Shown piece after piece: positions 24,751 to 34,262 of a stretch of 64,000 nucleotides of DNA. This stretch comes from Gordonia sp. KTR9 (lineage in GTDB: Bacteria; Actinomycetota; Actinomycetes; Mycobacteriales; Mycobacteriaceae): the NCBI RefSeq assembly GCF_000143885.2, contig NC_018581.1:1736001-1800000 (forward strand), read 5' to 3'. How positions within the stretch are numbered: the stretch's first letter is position 1; each line of letters starts with the position of its first letter. The position numbers and the translations under genes are program-made. The notes under the pieces are model-generated. The model made no database searches and was not told the origin of the DNA. It saw only the letters and a list, made by a program, of their open reading frames with translations.

Positions 24751-25776
24751 CTACATGCGGTTCGCGTGGTCCCAATTCTCAGAGGAAATCCGGTCCTCTT
24801 CGGCTTGGCTGCGGAGAATTGCTTCCTGAGCGTTCGGCGGCAGATCGGGCAGCATCTGGTGCACGCGCTCGCGGTGGCGGGCGATGGCCTTGCGTTCGGG
24901 CATACCGGGATTGGGCTGCACCTGCGGGATGATCTCGGTGAAGTCCTCCTTGGTACCACCACCGGAGATACCCGCGGCCGCCATCGCGGCCTCTTGGGCC
25001 ACCAGTGCCTCGTCCTTCTCCTCGGACATCCCGATCGGACCGAACCGATCACCGGAGAGGAACTGCTTGACCACCGGCTGCTCCGAGGTCAGCAACTGCT
25101 CACGCGGCCCGAACATCACCAACTCCTTACGGAACAACATCCCGATGTTGTCCGGGATCGTCCGCGCGATGTTGATGTTGTGCGTCACGATCAGGATCGT
25201 CGCATCGATCTGGGCGTTGATGTCGATCAGCAACTGGCTGATGTAGGCCGTACGCACCGGATCCAGACCCGAGTCCGGCTCATCACACAAAATGATCTGC
25301 GGATCCAGCACCAGCGCACGCGCCAGACCGGCACGCTTGCGCATACCGCCGGAGATCTCACCCGGGAGTTTGTCCTCGGCACCGGTCAGACCGACGAGGT
25401 CGATCTTCTCCATCACGATGTCGCGGACCTCGTTCTCCTTCTTCTTCGTGTGCTCACGAAGCGGGAACGCGATGTTGTCGAACAAACTCATCGACCCGAA
25501 CAACGCACCGTCCTGGAACAACACACCGAACAACTTGCGGATCTCATAGAGCTCCTTGGCCGAACACTGCGTGATATCGGTGCCATCGATGATCACCGAC
25601 CCCTGCTCCGGGTGCAGCAGACCGATCAAGGTCTTCAGGAACACCGACTTACCCGTACCCGACGGACCCAGCAGCGCCGACACCTCCCCCTCCGGCAGGG
25701 TCAGAGAGACATCACGCCAAATGTTCTGCGAACCAAACGACTTCGTCAGATTCTCGACACTGACTTGGACACCCAT
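24751..25776 (-). CDS. mceG: MceG/Mkl-type ABC transporter ATPase
   Basis: Cytoplasmic ATPase that powers Mce import, 341 residues. Walker A GPSGTGKS at residues 37-44, the Q-loop in LFQDGALFGSM, the ABC signature EISGGMRKRAGLAR, Walker B IILCDEPDSGLDP and the H-loop in VTHNI are all intact. After about residue 245 comes the C-terminal extension of about 95 residues typical of actinobacterial MceG rather than Mla ATPases. Codon choice is strongly biased to C/G endings, more than in the neighbours, which suggests strong expression or a separate history. MceG is normally unlinked to mce operons; here it sits 17 kb from one and next to catabolic genes. Confidence 0.93.
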   Translation of the reverse strand: MGVQVSVENLTKSFGSQNIWRDVSLTLPEGEVSALLGPSGTGKSVFLKTLIGLLHPEQGSVIIDGTDITQCSAKELYEIRKLFGVLFQDGALFGSMSLFDNIAFPLREHTKKKENEVRDIVMEKIDLVGLTGAEDKLPGEISGGMRKRAGLARALVLDPQIILCDEPDSGLDPVRTAYISQLLIDINAQIDATILIVTHNINIARTIPDNIGMLFRKELVMFGPREQLLTSEQPVVKQFLSGDRFGPIGMSEEKDEALVAQEAAMAAAGISGGGTKEDFTEIIPQVQPNPGMPERKAIARHRERVHQMLPDLPPNAQEAILRSQAEEDRISSENWDHANRM

Positions 25777-26010
25777 TATGTTACTCCTTCTTCACACTCA
25801 CAATCCGGCGAGCCGCCGGCAGCGGGTGTCTGTGGCTCGTTTACGCAGTCATTGCGCTGTTTCGGTCATCAACTCTCAGCGTCGCTGAGACTGAATGTGT
25901 TCGTTCCGCATTCAGTAGGTGCCGCGAGCGAGGCTCGAGCAGTCGGTCTAGATTCGAGGATCCGTGTCGGCGCAACTCGTGACGAGTTTGATGTTTGCGC
26001 CACGTTTGAC

Positions 26011-27165
26011 TTACCGTGACCGGCTCAGATCACGACCGATAATTCCTTTCATGATCTCCGTTGTGCCCCCGTAGATGGTTTGGACCCGCGCATCGATATA
26101 TGCACGTCCGACGGCATATTCGAGCATGTATCCGTATCCGCCGTGCAACTGCACGCACTGATCAATCACTTTCTTTTGCAGCTCGGTTGTCCACCACTTG
26201 CTCTTGGCGGCATCGACAGCAGTCAAGCGTGAGGCATTGTAATCGAGTATTTGACGGTCGATGTAGGTTTGCGCGATGTCGAGTTCGGTTGAGATTTCAG
26301 CCAGCGCGAATTGTGTCGTCTGGAAATCACCGATGAACTGGCTGAATGCACGCCGTTCGAAGCAGTAGTCGACTGTGAGGTCGAAAATCGAGCGAGCGTC
26401 GGCGACCGCGGCCACAGCGGTTCCCAGTCGCTCACGCGGGAGATGCGCCATCATGTAGCGAAGCCCTTGACCTGCTTCTCCGAGAAGGTGCGAGTCTGTC
26501 AGTTGAACGTTGTCGAAGAACAGTTCCCCGGTGTCCTGGGACCGGAGCCCGACCTTCTCCAGTTTGCGCCCGCGCGCGAAACCGTCCATGCCGGCTTCGA
26601 CGACGAAAAGGCTCAGTCCCAACGACGTTCCGTCACTTTCGGTCTGCGCCGCTACGATCACGATGTCAGAAGAGATCGCATGCGTGATGAAAGTCTTTTG
26701 GCCGTTCAAAACCCAGCGATCACCTTGCCGTTTTGCGACAGTCCGTATCCCACGCAGATCACTGCCTGCGCCAGGTTCGGTCATGGCCAGCGCGCCGATC
26801 AGGTCGCCCTGTCCGAAACGCGGGATCCACCTCGTCTTTTGTTCATCGGTTCCTAGGTCCAGAAGGTAATACAGGACGAGGTCGTCCTGGTTCGAAAAAC
26901 TTATGCTCACGGAGGTGGCGCGCGCACGGGCCAATTCCTCGCACACTACGCTGCGGTAGCGGTAATCAGAAACACCAGAACCGCCGTGTTCCTCGGGAAT
27001 CTCGAGCCCGTAGATGCCTGATTCGGTTGCGGCGCGAAATACCTTGCGATCGATCTGACCCGCCGATTCCCACTCGTCGTAGTACGGAGTCACCTCCCGA
27101 CTGATGAATTCACGAACTGTATCTCTATAAATTTCGTGGTCTTCGTCATAGATATCTCGGTACAC
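26011..27165 (-). CDS. Acyl-CoA dehydrogenase, LCAD type
   Basis: Acyl-CoA dehydrogenase of 384 residues. It has the LCAD arrangement: the catalytic Glu is in LPRERLGTA in the middle helix, while the C-terminal site reads IYGGTTEIM. AMTEPGAGSDLRG and LHGGYGYMLEY are present. I chose the GTG at 27165 because AAGGAG lies 6 bases before it and the conserved family start follows at once (VYRDIYDEDHE); this also leaves a 28-base gap after the ligase stop instead of an overlap. It is the last gene of a leftward operon (crotonase, CoA ligase, dehydrogenase). It closely resembles the enzyme at 15370 in layout. Confidence 0.9.
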   Translation of the reverse strand: MYRDIYDEDHEIYRDTVREFISREVTPYYDEWESAGQIDRKVFRAATESGIYGLEIPEEHGGSGVSDYRYRSVVCEELARARATSVSISFSNQDDLVLYYLLDLGTDEQKTRWIPRFGQGDLIGALAMTEPGAGSDLRGIRTVAKRQGDRWVLNGQKTFITHAISSDIVIVAAQTESDGTSLGLSLFVVEAGMDGFARGRKLEKVGLRSQDTGELFFDNVQLTDSHLLGEAGQGLRYMMAHLPRERLGTAVAAVADARSIFDLTVDYCFERRAFSQFIGDFQTTQFALAEISTELDIAQTYIDRQILDYNASRLTAVDAAKSKWWTTELQKKVIDQCVQLHGGYGYMLEYAVGRAYIDARVQTIYGGTTEIMKGIIGRDLSRSR

Positions 27166-27193
27166 TACCTGCTCCTTGAGTCTGATCTTTAGT

Positions 27194-28834
27194 CTATTTC
27201 TGTTGCGCGCTCGGCAGCTGTCCAGCAAGTATCTGACTCCGGACAGTCAATGTTTTGATTTTTCCTGACGCAGTCATGGGCAGCTCGCTCGCAAAGAACC
27301 ACTTCTGCGGTACCTTGTACTGTGCCAGCGATCCAGCACAGTGGTTTTTCACATTCGCAACCATTGCGTCGATTGACCCTTTTCCCGGACTGGTCACCAA
27401 CACGGCCGCAACCGTCTCGCCGAGGCGTTCGTCGGGCAGACCGACAACTGCGGCATCACGAACTTCTGGATGTCTGAGCAGCACGCCTCTCACCTCGTCC
27501 GGTGAAATGTTCTCGCCGCCGCGAATGATCAGTTCCTTAAGGCGGCCAGTGAGGCGTAGGACGCCGCGGTGGTCCATCGTGCCGATATCACCCGTGCGCA
27601 GCCATCCGTCAGTCGTGACGGCTCGGGCGGTTGCTTCGGGATCGCGATAGTATCCAAGCATCTGCTGGAACCCGCGGATGCAGATCTCTCCCGCCACACC
27701 GATGTCTGCTACCTTCCCAGTCTTGATTTCCAGCAATGCACATTCCACTTGGGGCAGCGGGCGTCCGATTGTGTTGGTGACATCTGCGACGGAGTCATCG
27801 TGGCGGGTAGCGATAACCGGAGCGCATGATTCGGTTTGGCCATAGACATTGAGAACATTGCCCCCAAAACGTCGACTGGTCTCTTCGATTACCCAACCGG
27901 GGACATTGGCAGCTCCGACGAGAATGGTCGGAATACGGACTTGATCGTCGGTCTCGACATTGAGCAGGTCCTGCAACATCGTAGGAACCAAAAGCGCGGT
28001 TGTCACATTTCGAGTCGAAATCGTCTTCATCACCTCGACTGCGTCCCAGCGATCAACAATGATCAGCGTGCCGCCGAGCGCCAGCGATCCGAGTGTCGAG
28101 GTCACGCAGCCTGCGGTGTGGAACTGCGGAAAAGGCGAGAGCAGCTTGCTGCCTCTTGGCACCCCGGTTGCGTGCATTGTGATCGCAGACACGTTCACCA
28201 TGGATCGGTGTGCGAGCATGACCGCTTTCGGTCGACCGGTGGTTCCGGAGGTGAACTGCATCATGCCCGGGGCTCGGACGTTCACTTCAGGCCACGCTCG
28301 TCGCTCCAAAAGAGATGGAGGCGAGGGTCTTTGAGCCCATTCCGCGACCTCCTCGAGTGAATATGACTCGAGAACCGTCGAACATTCGGCGACAAGGTGG
28401 GGGACCATCCCCGTCACATCGCTGTCTCGTTGCTGCCGCCCGTGAAGCAGCATCACGGAGTCCGAAATTGACAAGGTGTAGCGAATCTCGTCGTAGCCTG
28501 CCCTCGGGTTGAGCGCGACGACCACCCTCCCCGTGAGCGAGATGGCATAGAACATGAGGGGCCATTCGACGACGTTGGGGGCAAGTATCGCGATGTGGTC
28601 GCCCGGCTTCGTTCGATGAAGTATCTCAACCGCGATTGCTGCGACGCGACGCTCGACTTCGGAATAGGTGAGTTCGGCCTCCGAGCCTCGATGGTCGAGT
28701 CCGATCAGGGCAATTCGATTGGGCTGATCACCAGCCACGTCCGCCAGCTGCCGAGCGGCGTAACTCTCGACCAGGGCTACCGTCTGATCTTTCGGCCAAT
28801 AGGAATTGGCAAGCGGCGGACGTGCGGAAGTCAT
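27194..28834 (-). CDS. AMP-forming acyl-CoA synthetase/ligase
   Basis: Acid:CoA ligase of 546 residues in the ANL superfamily. It activates a carboxylic acid through an acyl-AMP to the CoA thioester, the entry step for the beta-oxidation enzymes around it. The P-loop-like motif MQFTSGTTGRPKAV (about 193-206), VYGQTES (about 328), GWLRTGDIG (about 420) and the catalytic lysine in MTASGKIK near the C-terminus are intact. The start overlaps the upstream crotonase stop by 4 bases. The class is secure; preferred acid (fatty, aryl or terpenoid) cannot be told. Confidence 0.92.
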   Translation of the reverse strand: MTSARPPLANSYWPKDQTVALVESYAARQLADVAGDQPNRIALIGLDHRGSEAELTYSEVERRVAAIAVEILHRTKPGDHIAILAPNVVEWPLMFYAISLTGRVVVALNPRAGYDEIRYTLSISDSVMLLHGRQQRDSDVTGMVPHLVAECSTVLESYSLEEVAEWAQRPSPPSLLERRAWPEVNVRAPGMMQFTSGTTGRPKAVMLAHRSMVNVSAITMHATGVPRGSKLLSPFPQFHTAGCVTSTLGSLALGGTLIIVDRWDAVEVMKTISTRNVTTALLVPTMLQDLLNVETDDQVRIPTILVGAANVPGWVIEETSRRFGGNVLNVYGQTESCAPVIATRHDDSVADVTNTIGRPLPQVECALLEIKTGKVADIGVAGEICIRGFQQMLGYYRDPEATARAVTTDGWLRTGDIGTMDHRGVLRLTGRLKELIIRGGENISPDEVRGVLLRHPEVRDAAVVGLPDERLGETVAAVLVTSPGKGSIDAMVANVKNHCAGSLAQYKVPQKWFFASELPMTASGKIKTLTVRSQILAGQLPSAQQK

Positions 28835-29706
28835 CGAGATCTCTGAGCAATGTCGTTGAACGGCGGCTCGTCAGCCCACGGGAACCATGCAGGCAATTCG
28901 TCGCTCGGGCGCATCGACCACTTGGGTGATCTCTTGTCGAGGAATGCAGTGACTCCCTCGGCTGCATCGCGGGAGGCGCCGGTGTAGGTAAGCGCGGCCG
29001 ACTCGATCTCGTGCGCCGTCATCGGGTGTGAAGCGCCGCTCATCTGCCATAACATTTGCCGAGTCAGGGCGACAGATACTGGAGCGGTCTGCTTCGCGAT
29101 GCTGTTCGCGATCTGTCGGGCGGCATCGAGCACCTCATTGGCTGGGTGCGCGCTCTGGACAAGGCCCGAACTCAGTGCCTCGTCGGCTCGAAAAATGCGA
29201 CCAGAGATCGACCAGTCGATGGCTCTGCTGAGGCCAACTGCCTTCGGCAAGAACCAGCTGGATGCGCCGTCCGGAACTATGCCGCGTGCCGTGAAGGGCA
29301 GACCAAGTTTTGCGCTGTCCGCGACCACTCGTATGTCCATCGGCAGGGTCAACGACAAACCAAAGCCAACTGCAGATCCGTTGATTGCGGCTATGACAGG
29401 TTTGAGGGATGCAAAGATTCTCAACGTGACTCGGCCGCCCGAGTCACGGCGTACGCCGGCGGACGAATCCCCGCCATCGGTGGCGTGCTCGAAAGCATCT
29501 GCGCCGGAGGATAAATCGGCGCCTGCGCAGAACGCTCGCCCAACTCCGGTCACGATGATTGCCCGAACAGAATCATCCGAGTCGGCCAGGTCGAACGCGG
29601 CGATGAGCTCGTCGCACATCACGGTCGTCACGGCGTTGAGCTGGTCCGGTCGGTTGAGGGAGATCGTGGCGACTCCGTCGGCAACGTCGTACAGTACTTG
29701 CTTCAC
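28831..29706 (-). CDS. Crotonase-superfamily protein with non-standard active site
   Basis: Crotonase-fold protein of 291 residues beginning at a GTG. Oxyanion-hole motifs are present (FCAGADL about 60; INGSAVGFGLSLTLPMD about 112). The glutamates of hydratases are replaced: GFGLSLT at the first site and FTARGIVPDGASSW at the second, a pattern closer to enoyl-CoA isomerases (R/x-G-I-x-P-D). A Ser/Gly/Asp-rich insertion lies at about 68-90. It heads a leftward operon with the CoA ligase and an LCAD-type dehydrogenase, so it may move or create a double bond before dehydrogenation. Confidence 0.83.
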   Translation of the reverse strand: MKQVLYDVADGVATISLNRPDQLNAVTTVMCDELIAAFDLADSDDSVRAIIVTGVGRAFCAGADLSSGADAFEHATDGGDSSAGVRRDSGGRVTLRIFASLKPVIAAINGSAVGFGLSLTLPMDIRVVADSAKLGLPFTARGIVPDGASSWFLPKAVGLSRAIDWSISGRIFRADEALSSGLVQSAHPANEVLDAARQIANSIAKQTAPVSVALTRQMLWQMSGASHPMTAHEIESAALTYTGASRDAAEGVTAFLDKRSPKWSMRPSDELPAWFPWADEPPFNDIAQRSR

Positions 29707-29970
29707 AATTGCTACTCGCTACGTCTTCGTTGGGTTTGCGGTCGAATTTGCAGAGCGCGACGACTGCGGCGCCACCATCCGGCCTCGCGACCCAGGTGGT
29801 CACCACATCGTCGTTGTCGTCGACCCGATGAGGCCGCAATGCGATGGGGGCGCAGGGAGGTCATCACCAGCAGACCGCGCCCGGCACGCCGGGCGTTCGG
29901 CGACGGCCGTGCGCCCGACGCGGAATTGCCGAACCGCGGTTCGACTTGACAGACGACACGACATTATTCT

Positions 29971-29984
29971 AACGAAGAGTAAAC
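29971..29984 (+). promoter_or_regulatory. Putative shared operator, TAACGAAGAGTAAA
   Basis: Matches the site at 14502-14515 in 12 of 14 bases and, like it, sits between two divergent catabolic operons. It has the same imperfect dyad TAAC-N5-GTAAA. This is the second member of a possible regulon. Confidence 0.45.
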
Positions 29985-30190
29985 TGTCAAGGGAGTTCCG
30001 ACATCGTCCTGAACTGGCATTAGATGCCACACCTTCCTGCGTGTTACCCATTTTCGAACAACAATTCAAAAGTGGAGGACCACACTCGCAGGCCTTGGGT
30101 TGCCGACCGCGGGCGCCCCGGGGGTGTCGGACGAAGGGTGCTGAGCCCATGAACCTTCCGCACGCCGGCTTCGCCTGAGGTGGAGAAGGG

Positions 30191-30214
30191 CCTCCTAGGC
30201 GTCCTCCTAGGCGT
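30191..30214. repeat. 12-bp tandem repeat, two units
   Basis: cctcctaggcgt occurs twice without a gap or mismatch. It lies in the leader region about 240 bases before the phosphotransferase-like gene. No function can be assigned. Confidence 0.8.
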
Positions 30215-30455
30215 ACTGAAACAGGGCAGTCGGCCAGTCGGTCGGAGGCCCGACCGTCGCGATCAAAAAATCTATTTCGACTTAAAAAAAGTGGTGACAA
30301 GGCGAACTCCGGTCGGGTACTGTAATCGGTGTCACCCTGCCGGCCCGGGCGCCAGATGTTCTGTGCGACTCGATGTGCCCGCGAGCGTCACTGGGAAGCG
30401 GCGCCTCCAAGCCCAGAGCGATGGCAGGACAATCGTGTCTTACAAGGAGAATTCT

Positions 30456-33095
30456 ATGTCCACAAGTTACAGGCCTGAATCCGTCGCGCAGTCGCAAATG
30501 GTACTTCCATTGCGTGAGTGTGGTTCTGACAGAGTGCATCTGGTCGGTGGGAAAGCGCTCGGGCTCGGCGAGTTGGTTTCGGCGGGCTTTGCTGTCCCTG
30601 ACGGCTTCGTTGTGACGACCGCGGCCTACCGTCGCGCGATCGATGTGGCGGGAATCGGCCCTAAAATTGCTGCACTACTGGAACAGGTGCCGGACGATCC
30701 GGCAGGACAGCAGGAGGTCTCGCATTCGCTGTCGGGGCTGTTTTCCGCCGAGGTCATCGACGACGAACTTCGGGTTGACATCCGTGAGAGTTATCGCCGT
30801 CTGGGAGGCGGTCCCGTGGCGGTCCGATCGAGTGCGGTCGCCGAAGATCGCGCGGATGCCTCCTTTGCTGGTCAGCAGGACACCTACCTGTGGATAGAGG
30901 GCGAAGCATCGGTAGAGGACGCGGTCATCAGGTGCTGGGCGAGCCTGTTCAGCAGCCGCGTGTTGAACTACCGAAAGCGTCTGAGCATCGAGATCCATGA
31001 TGTCGCCATGGCGGTTGTCGTCCAGCGAATGGTGCCCGCTAGAGCTGCTGGGGTTCTCATGTCGCTCGATCCTGTGAACGGTGACCGGTCGAAAATCTAC
31101 CTGGAGTCGTCCTACGGGCTCGGGGAGTCTGTCGTGAGCGGCGAAGTGACGCCGGACGGCTTCATGGTCGAAAAGACCTCGTTGGCGATCGAGAGCCGCG
31201 TGGTCGGCGACAAGCAATTCGCACACCGCTACGATTCCACGGTCGGTGAGGTCGTCCGTACGGGGGTCGATCTCGACGAGCGAGCTCGGTTATCGTTGTC
31301 CGACGAAGAAGTCACGCAGATCGCGGAGTTGGGGCGTCGGGTCGAAGCCGCCTTCGGCTACGTTGTCGACGTCGAGTGGGCAATCGACGAGAACGACAAC
31401 GGCATCGCCTTACTGCAGGCTAGGCCGGAGACCGCGTGGTCCTCCAAGTCGCCCGCTTCGAATATGGGCCAAGAAGAATTTCCCATTCAATGCGAAACCT
31501 GGGACCCACTGCACTCGCCGTCGTCGCCCGACCTCCACTGGAGCACTTCGAATGTCGCCGAGGCCATCCCTGGTGTGATGACGCCGTTGAGCTGGAGTCT
31601 CTGGGGGCCGACCCTCGAGCGGGGCGCTCGCTGTGCGGGATTCGAAATGGGCGTGCTGTCCAAGCGCGAGGCGCAGATGACATCCGACGTCAACAGACAC
31701 TACTTCCGCTCCTTCTACGGTCGGCCTGCCCTGCAGGTCGAGTACATGGCCCTGATGGGTGACAGGATGCCCGGGACGTCGGGTGAGGAAGCCGTTGCCT
31801 CGATCCTGGGCCGCGTACCTGATGGATGGCAGGGCAAGCCAACGAATCGACGCGTCCCGATCATTGCATGGAAGATGGCCCGACTCACGGTAACGGGGCC
31901 GGGTCGGATGAGAGGTGTCGCGGCTGCCGTGGATTCCTGGTATCTGCCGTTCCTTCGTCGAGTCGACGAAGCGAAGACGAGCTCCGAAACCGCACAGCTG
32001 TTTGCCGAGGCTGCCGAAAAGTTCGACGCTGCGGTGAATCTCCAAGTCGTGGGGAACGTCGCTGTCGTTGTCCCGATCTTCACGGCGTTGGAGAGGGTGG
32101 TCGAGCGCAGCGGGAAGGGCGACATCGCGAAACTGAGCGGCTTCGGAGGAGCCGAGGTGAGCGGTCTGGTCACAGATGTGTGGCGCGCCTCGCGTGGCGA
32201 AGTCTCATTGAAAGAAATTCTCGATCGCATCGGCTTCCACGGCCCTATGGAAGGCGAGTTGTCCGGAACGGTCTGGAGAGAGGATTCTTCTCCACTTCGC
32301 GATCTGATCGCCAGCTATGCGCGAGAAGAGGACTCCGCTGATCCGCGACTCAAGGAGGCCGAGCATCGCCGAGCGGCCACACAGTCTGCTGCCGAACTGT
32401 TGGCCGCCACCCCGATCCGCCAACGGCCGTTCGTCCGCGGACTTCTGAAATTGGCCGCGCAGCGCATACCGCTTCGAGGAGTTGCCAAGCGAGCTCTCCT
32501 GCAGGCGCTCGATGGTGCACGCGCGGCGGCGCGCAAGCACGGCGAGTTCGAAGTCGCTGCAGGACGGTTGCGGAACACATCGGACGTGTTCTTCCTTACT
32601 GCGTCTGAGATCGAGCGTCTGCCTGCTGATGCGCAGTCGTTGATAGATCAAAGGCGCACTCGCCACTCGCTGTATGAGACGGTCACAATGCCCGACTCGT
32701 GGAAAGGATCACCGGTGCCCGAGGTGGCCTCGGCGACCGACGATTCAGAACGCAGCGGTGTGGCTCGCGTGGATGGCATCGGTGTGAGTGCTGGAGTTGT
32801 GGAGGGCATCGCGCGAGTGCTACATACACCCGATTTCTCGGCCGTCCAAGCCGGTGAAGTGCTCGTAACCCCCACAACCGACCCGAGTTGGTCGTCTGTG
32901 ATGCTCCTTTCGTCGGCCCTGGTTGTCGACATCGGTGGAGCGTTGAGTCATGCGGCTGTGGTCGCTCGCGAACTCGGCGTCCCGTGTGTCGTCAATACAC
33001 GCACCGGAACGAAAGCGATCCGGACTGGAGACCGAGTCCGGGTGGATGGGAAGACCGGAGTAGTGCAGATCATCTCACCGGCCAGTATTGATTAA
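30456..33095 (+). CDS. PEP-synthase/rifampin-phosphotransferase-like dikinase
   Basis: Large phosphotransferase of 879 residues, close to the about 870 of rifampin phosphotransferases. The N-terminal ATP-grasp domain (about 1-330) begins with VGGKALGLGELVSAGFAVPDGF and contains VAVRSSAVAEDRADASFAGQ. A long middle region (about 340-770) shows no clear homology. The C-terminal swivelling domain has the phospho-carrier histidine at about residue 832 in GGALSHAAVVARELGVP. Such enzymes move the beta-phosphate of ATP by way of the histidine to a substrate hydroxyl or pyruvate. AAGGAG lies 9 bases before the ATG. Its place in a catabolic island suggests it phosphorylates a pathway compound, but drug inactivation is an alternative. 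One TTA codon is present (GCC TTA CTG CAG). Confidence 0.85.
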   Translation: MSTSYRPESVAQSQMVLPLRECGSDRVHLVGGKALGLGELVSAGFAVPDGFVVTTAAYRRAIDVAGIGPKIAALLEQVPDDPAGQQEVSHSLSGLFSAEVIDDELRVDIRESYRRLGGGPVAVRSSAVAEDRADASFAGQQDTYLWIEGEASVEDAVIRCWASLFSSRVLNYRKRLSIEIHDVAMAVVVQRMVPARAAGVLMSLDPVNGDRSKIYLESSYGLGESVVSGEVTPDGFMVEKTSLAIESRVVGDKQFAHRYDSTVGEVVRTGVDLDERARLSLSDEEVTQIAELGRRVEAAFGYVVDVEWAIDENDNGIALLQARPETAWSSKSPASNMGQEEFPIQCETWDPLHSPSSPDLHWSTSNVAEAIPGVMTPLSWSLWGPTLERGARCAGFEMGVLSKREAQMTSDVNRHYFRSFYGRPALQVEYMALMGDRMPGTSGEEAVASILGRVPDGWQGKPTNRRVPIIAWKMARLTVTGPGRMRGVAAAVDSWYLPFLRRVDEAKTSSETAQLFAEAAEKFDAAVNLQVVGNVAVVVPIFTALERVVERSGKGDIAKLSGFGGAEVSGLVTDVWRASRGEVSLKEILDRIGFHGPMEGELSGTVWREDSSPLRDLIASYAREEDSADPRLKEAEHRRAATQSAAELLAATPIRQRPFVRGLLKLAAQRIPLRGVAKRALLQALDGARAAARKHGEFEVAAGRLRNTSDVFFLTASEIERLPADAQSLIDQRRTRHSLYETVTMPDSWKGSPVPEVASATDDSERSGVARVDGIGVSAGVVEGIARVLHTPDFSAVQAGEVLVTPTTDPSWSSVMLLSSALVVDIGGALSHAAVVARELGVPCVVNTRTGTKAIRTGDRVRVDGKTGVVQIISPASID

Positions 33096-33157
33096 TCGCT
33101 GGTCACGATCAGCGGAACAATTCGAATTCATTCGATATATTACAGGAAGGGTGAGTC

Positions 33158-34042
33158 GTGCTGACAACAGAAAACAATTCATGGGGTCCGCTGAGCGAAG
33201 GGGTTCATCGAGATGTCGTAGATGAGCGTCCGTGGAGGGACAACGCATACTTGTGCTTCTGGGACATCGAGAATGACCTATACGGTGCGTTGCACGTTTC
33301 CACATCCCCGAACGCAGGCGGGCGGCGGGCTCGGCTTACCGTTCATGTTGGCAACGAAATCGCAGAGGTTGTCGAGGATCTCGAGCCCGGCACCGTCTCG
33401 AGTGAGTCGATCTCGTTTGACTTCGGTGACCGGTTCAGCGTCGACGCGGAGAATCTCAGCGGCGAACTAATATGGGAGCCGCACTTCGCGCTCGCCAACT
33501 ACACCGACGATCGAACGCCAGCAGGGTTTGAGTTCGATTCTTCGGCCCCACTCCAGCACTACCAACGTGCTGCACAGGTCTCCGGCAGCCTTACAATCAA
33601 CGGGGTCGACTATTCCGTGCGTGGCGAAGGTGTGCGAGACCGAACATGGGGATTCCGTGATGAGTCAATCAATCTTCGCGAGACGATCGGTTTCTTCTGG
33701 GTTTTCCCCGACTACGCCATAAGTGCGTTCCGTATCCTCTTGAACAACGGCACCGAAGCGGTGCAAGGTTACGTTCTGCGTCAGGAAAGTGCGGAACCCA
33801 TCACCGGGTTCAGTATCACACGTGACGCGATGGGGCTTTTCGTAGGCACCACTCTCAAGACATCGAATGGGGACGAGATCTCCGTGCGCGCTGAAAGGCG
33901 CGGTGGACACTTCTCACCTATGGGCTTCGAGCGGACAGGACCGACGCACAGTGCCTACGACGAGTTCTCAGTGCTTGATCGAAAAGACGGCGTGCGAGGG
34001 TTCGGAATGATCGAGCAGGGCGTCGTCCGCCAGATGCACTGA
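33158..34042 (+). CDS. Lipocalin/CrtC-like protein (DUF7064/7065-type)
   Basis: Protein of 294 residues with no transmembrane or signal segment. It is beta-rich throughout and contains WDIENDLYGALHVS, a central GVDYSVRGEGVRDRTWGFRD and a C-terminal RRGGHFSP. These resemble the two-domain lipocalin-like proteins related to hydroxyneurosporene synthase CrtC and AttH, annotated as DUF7064/7065. The GVRDRTWG-R stretch is the most diagnostic. It starts at GTG 33158 with AGGAAGGG upstream, 62 bases after the phosphotransferase-like gene, so the two are probably co-transcribed. Catalysis (hydration of a prenyl-type double bond) is possible by analogy with CrtC, but unproven. Confidence 0.65.
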   Translation: MLTTENNSWGPLSEGVHRDVVDERPWRDNAYLCFWDIENDLYGALHVSTSPNAGGRRARLTVHVGNEIAEVVEDLEPGTVSSESISFDFGDRFSVDAENLSGELIWEPHFALANYTDDRTPAGFEFDSSAPLQHYQRAAQVSGSLTINGVDYSVRGEGVRDRTWGFRDESINLRETIGFFWVFPDYAISAFRILLNNGTEAVQGYVLRQESAEPITGFSITRDAMGLFVGTTLKTSNGDEISVRAERRGGHFSPMGFERTGPTHSAYDEFSVLDRKDGVRGFGMIEQGVVRQMH

Positions 34043-34262
34043 GTGCTGTGGCGTCGAGTTGCCTCCGAGGCAATCACTCGGATTCATCGACCGGCGCGAC
34101 GGGGCATTCGCCGGGGGTCACCCGATCCGGCAGTTCGGCCTGCGTCGCCGGAGGACGCAGCTGAGCTGCCGGCATGTCGGCACCTGACAGATGCCCGTTC
34201 GCCGTTGGCGGTGTCGGAATCGGGCTGCAGGTCTGCGCATCCCAACTACAATGGGGCACCAT

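Larger units (their letters stand above)
29707..30455. other. Divergent control region upstream of the phosphotransferase-like gene
   Basis: About 750 bases between divergent operons. It contains the shared motif at 29971-29984, a tandem 12-base repeat at 30191-30214, and an A-rich patch near 30264-30290. A weak promoter-like pair GTGACA/TACTGT with an 18-base spacer occurs at 30294-30323. The open frame upstream of 30456 has no conserved content. Confidence 0.5.

Noticed and set aside
30180..30455. N-terminal extension of the phosphotransferase-like gene
   Set aside because: No conservation, and a strong ribosome site precedes the ATG at 30456, where the ATP-grasp domain begins.
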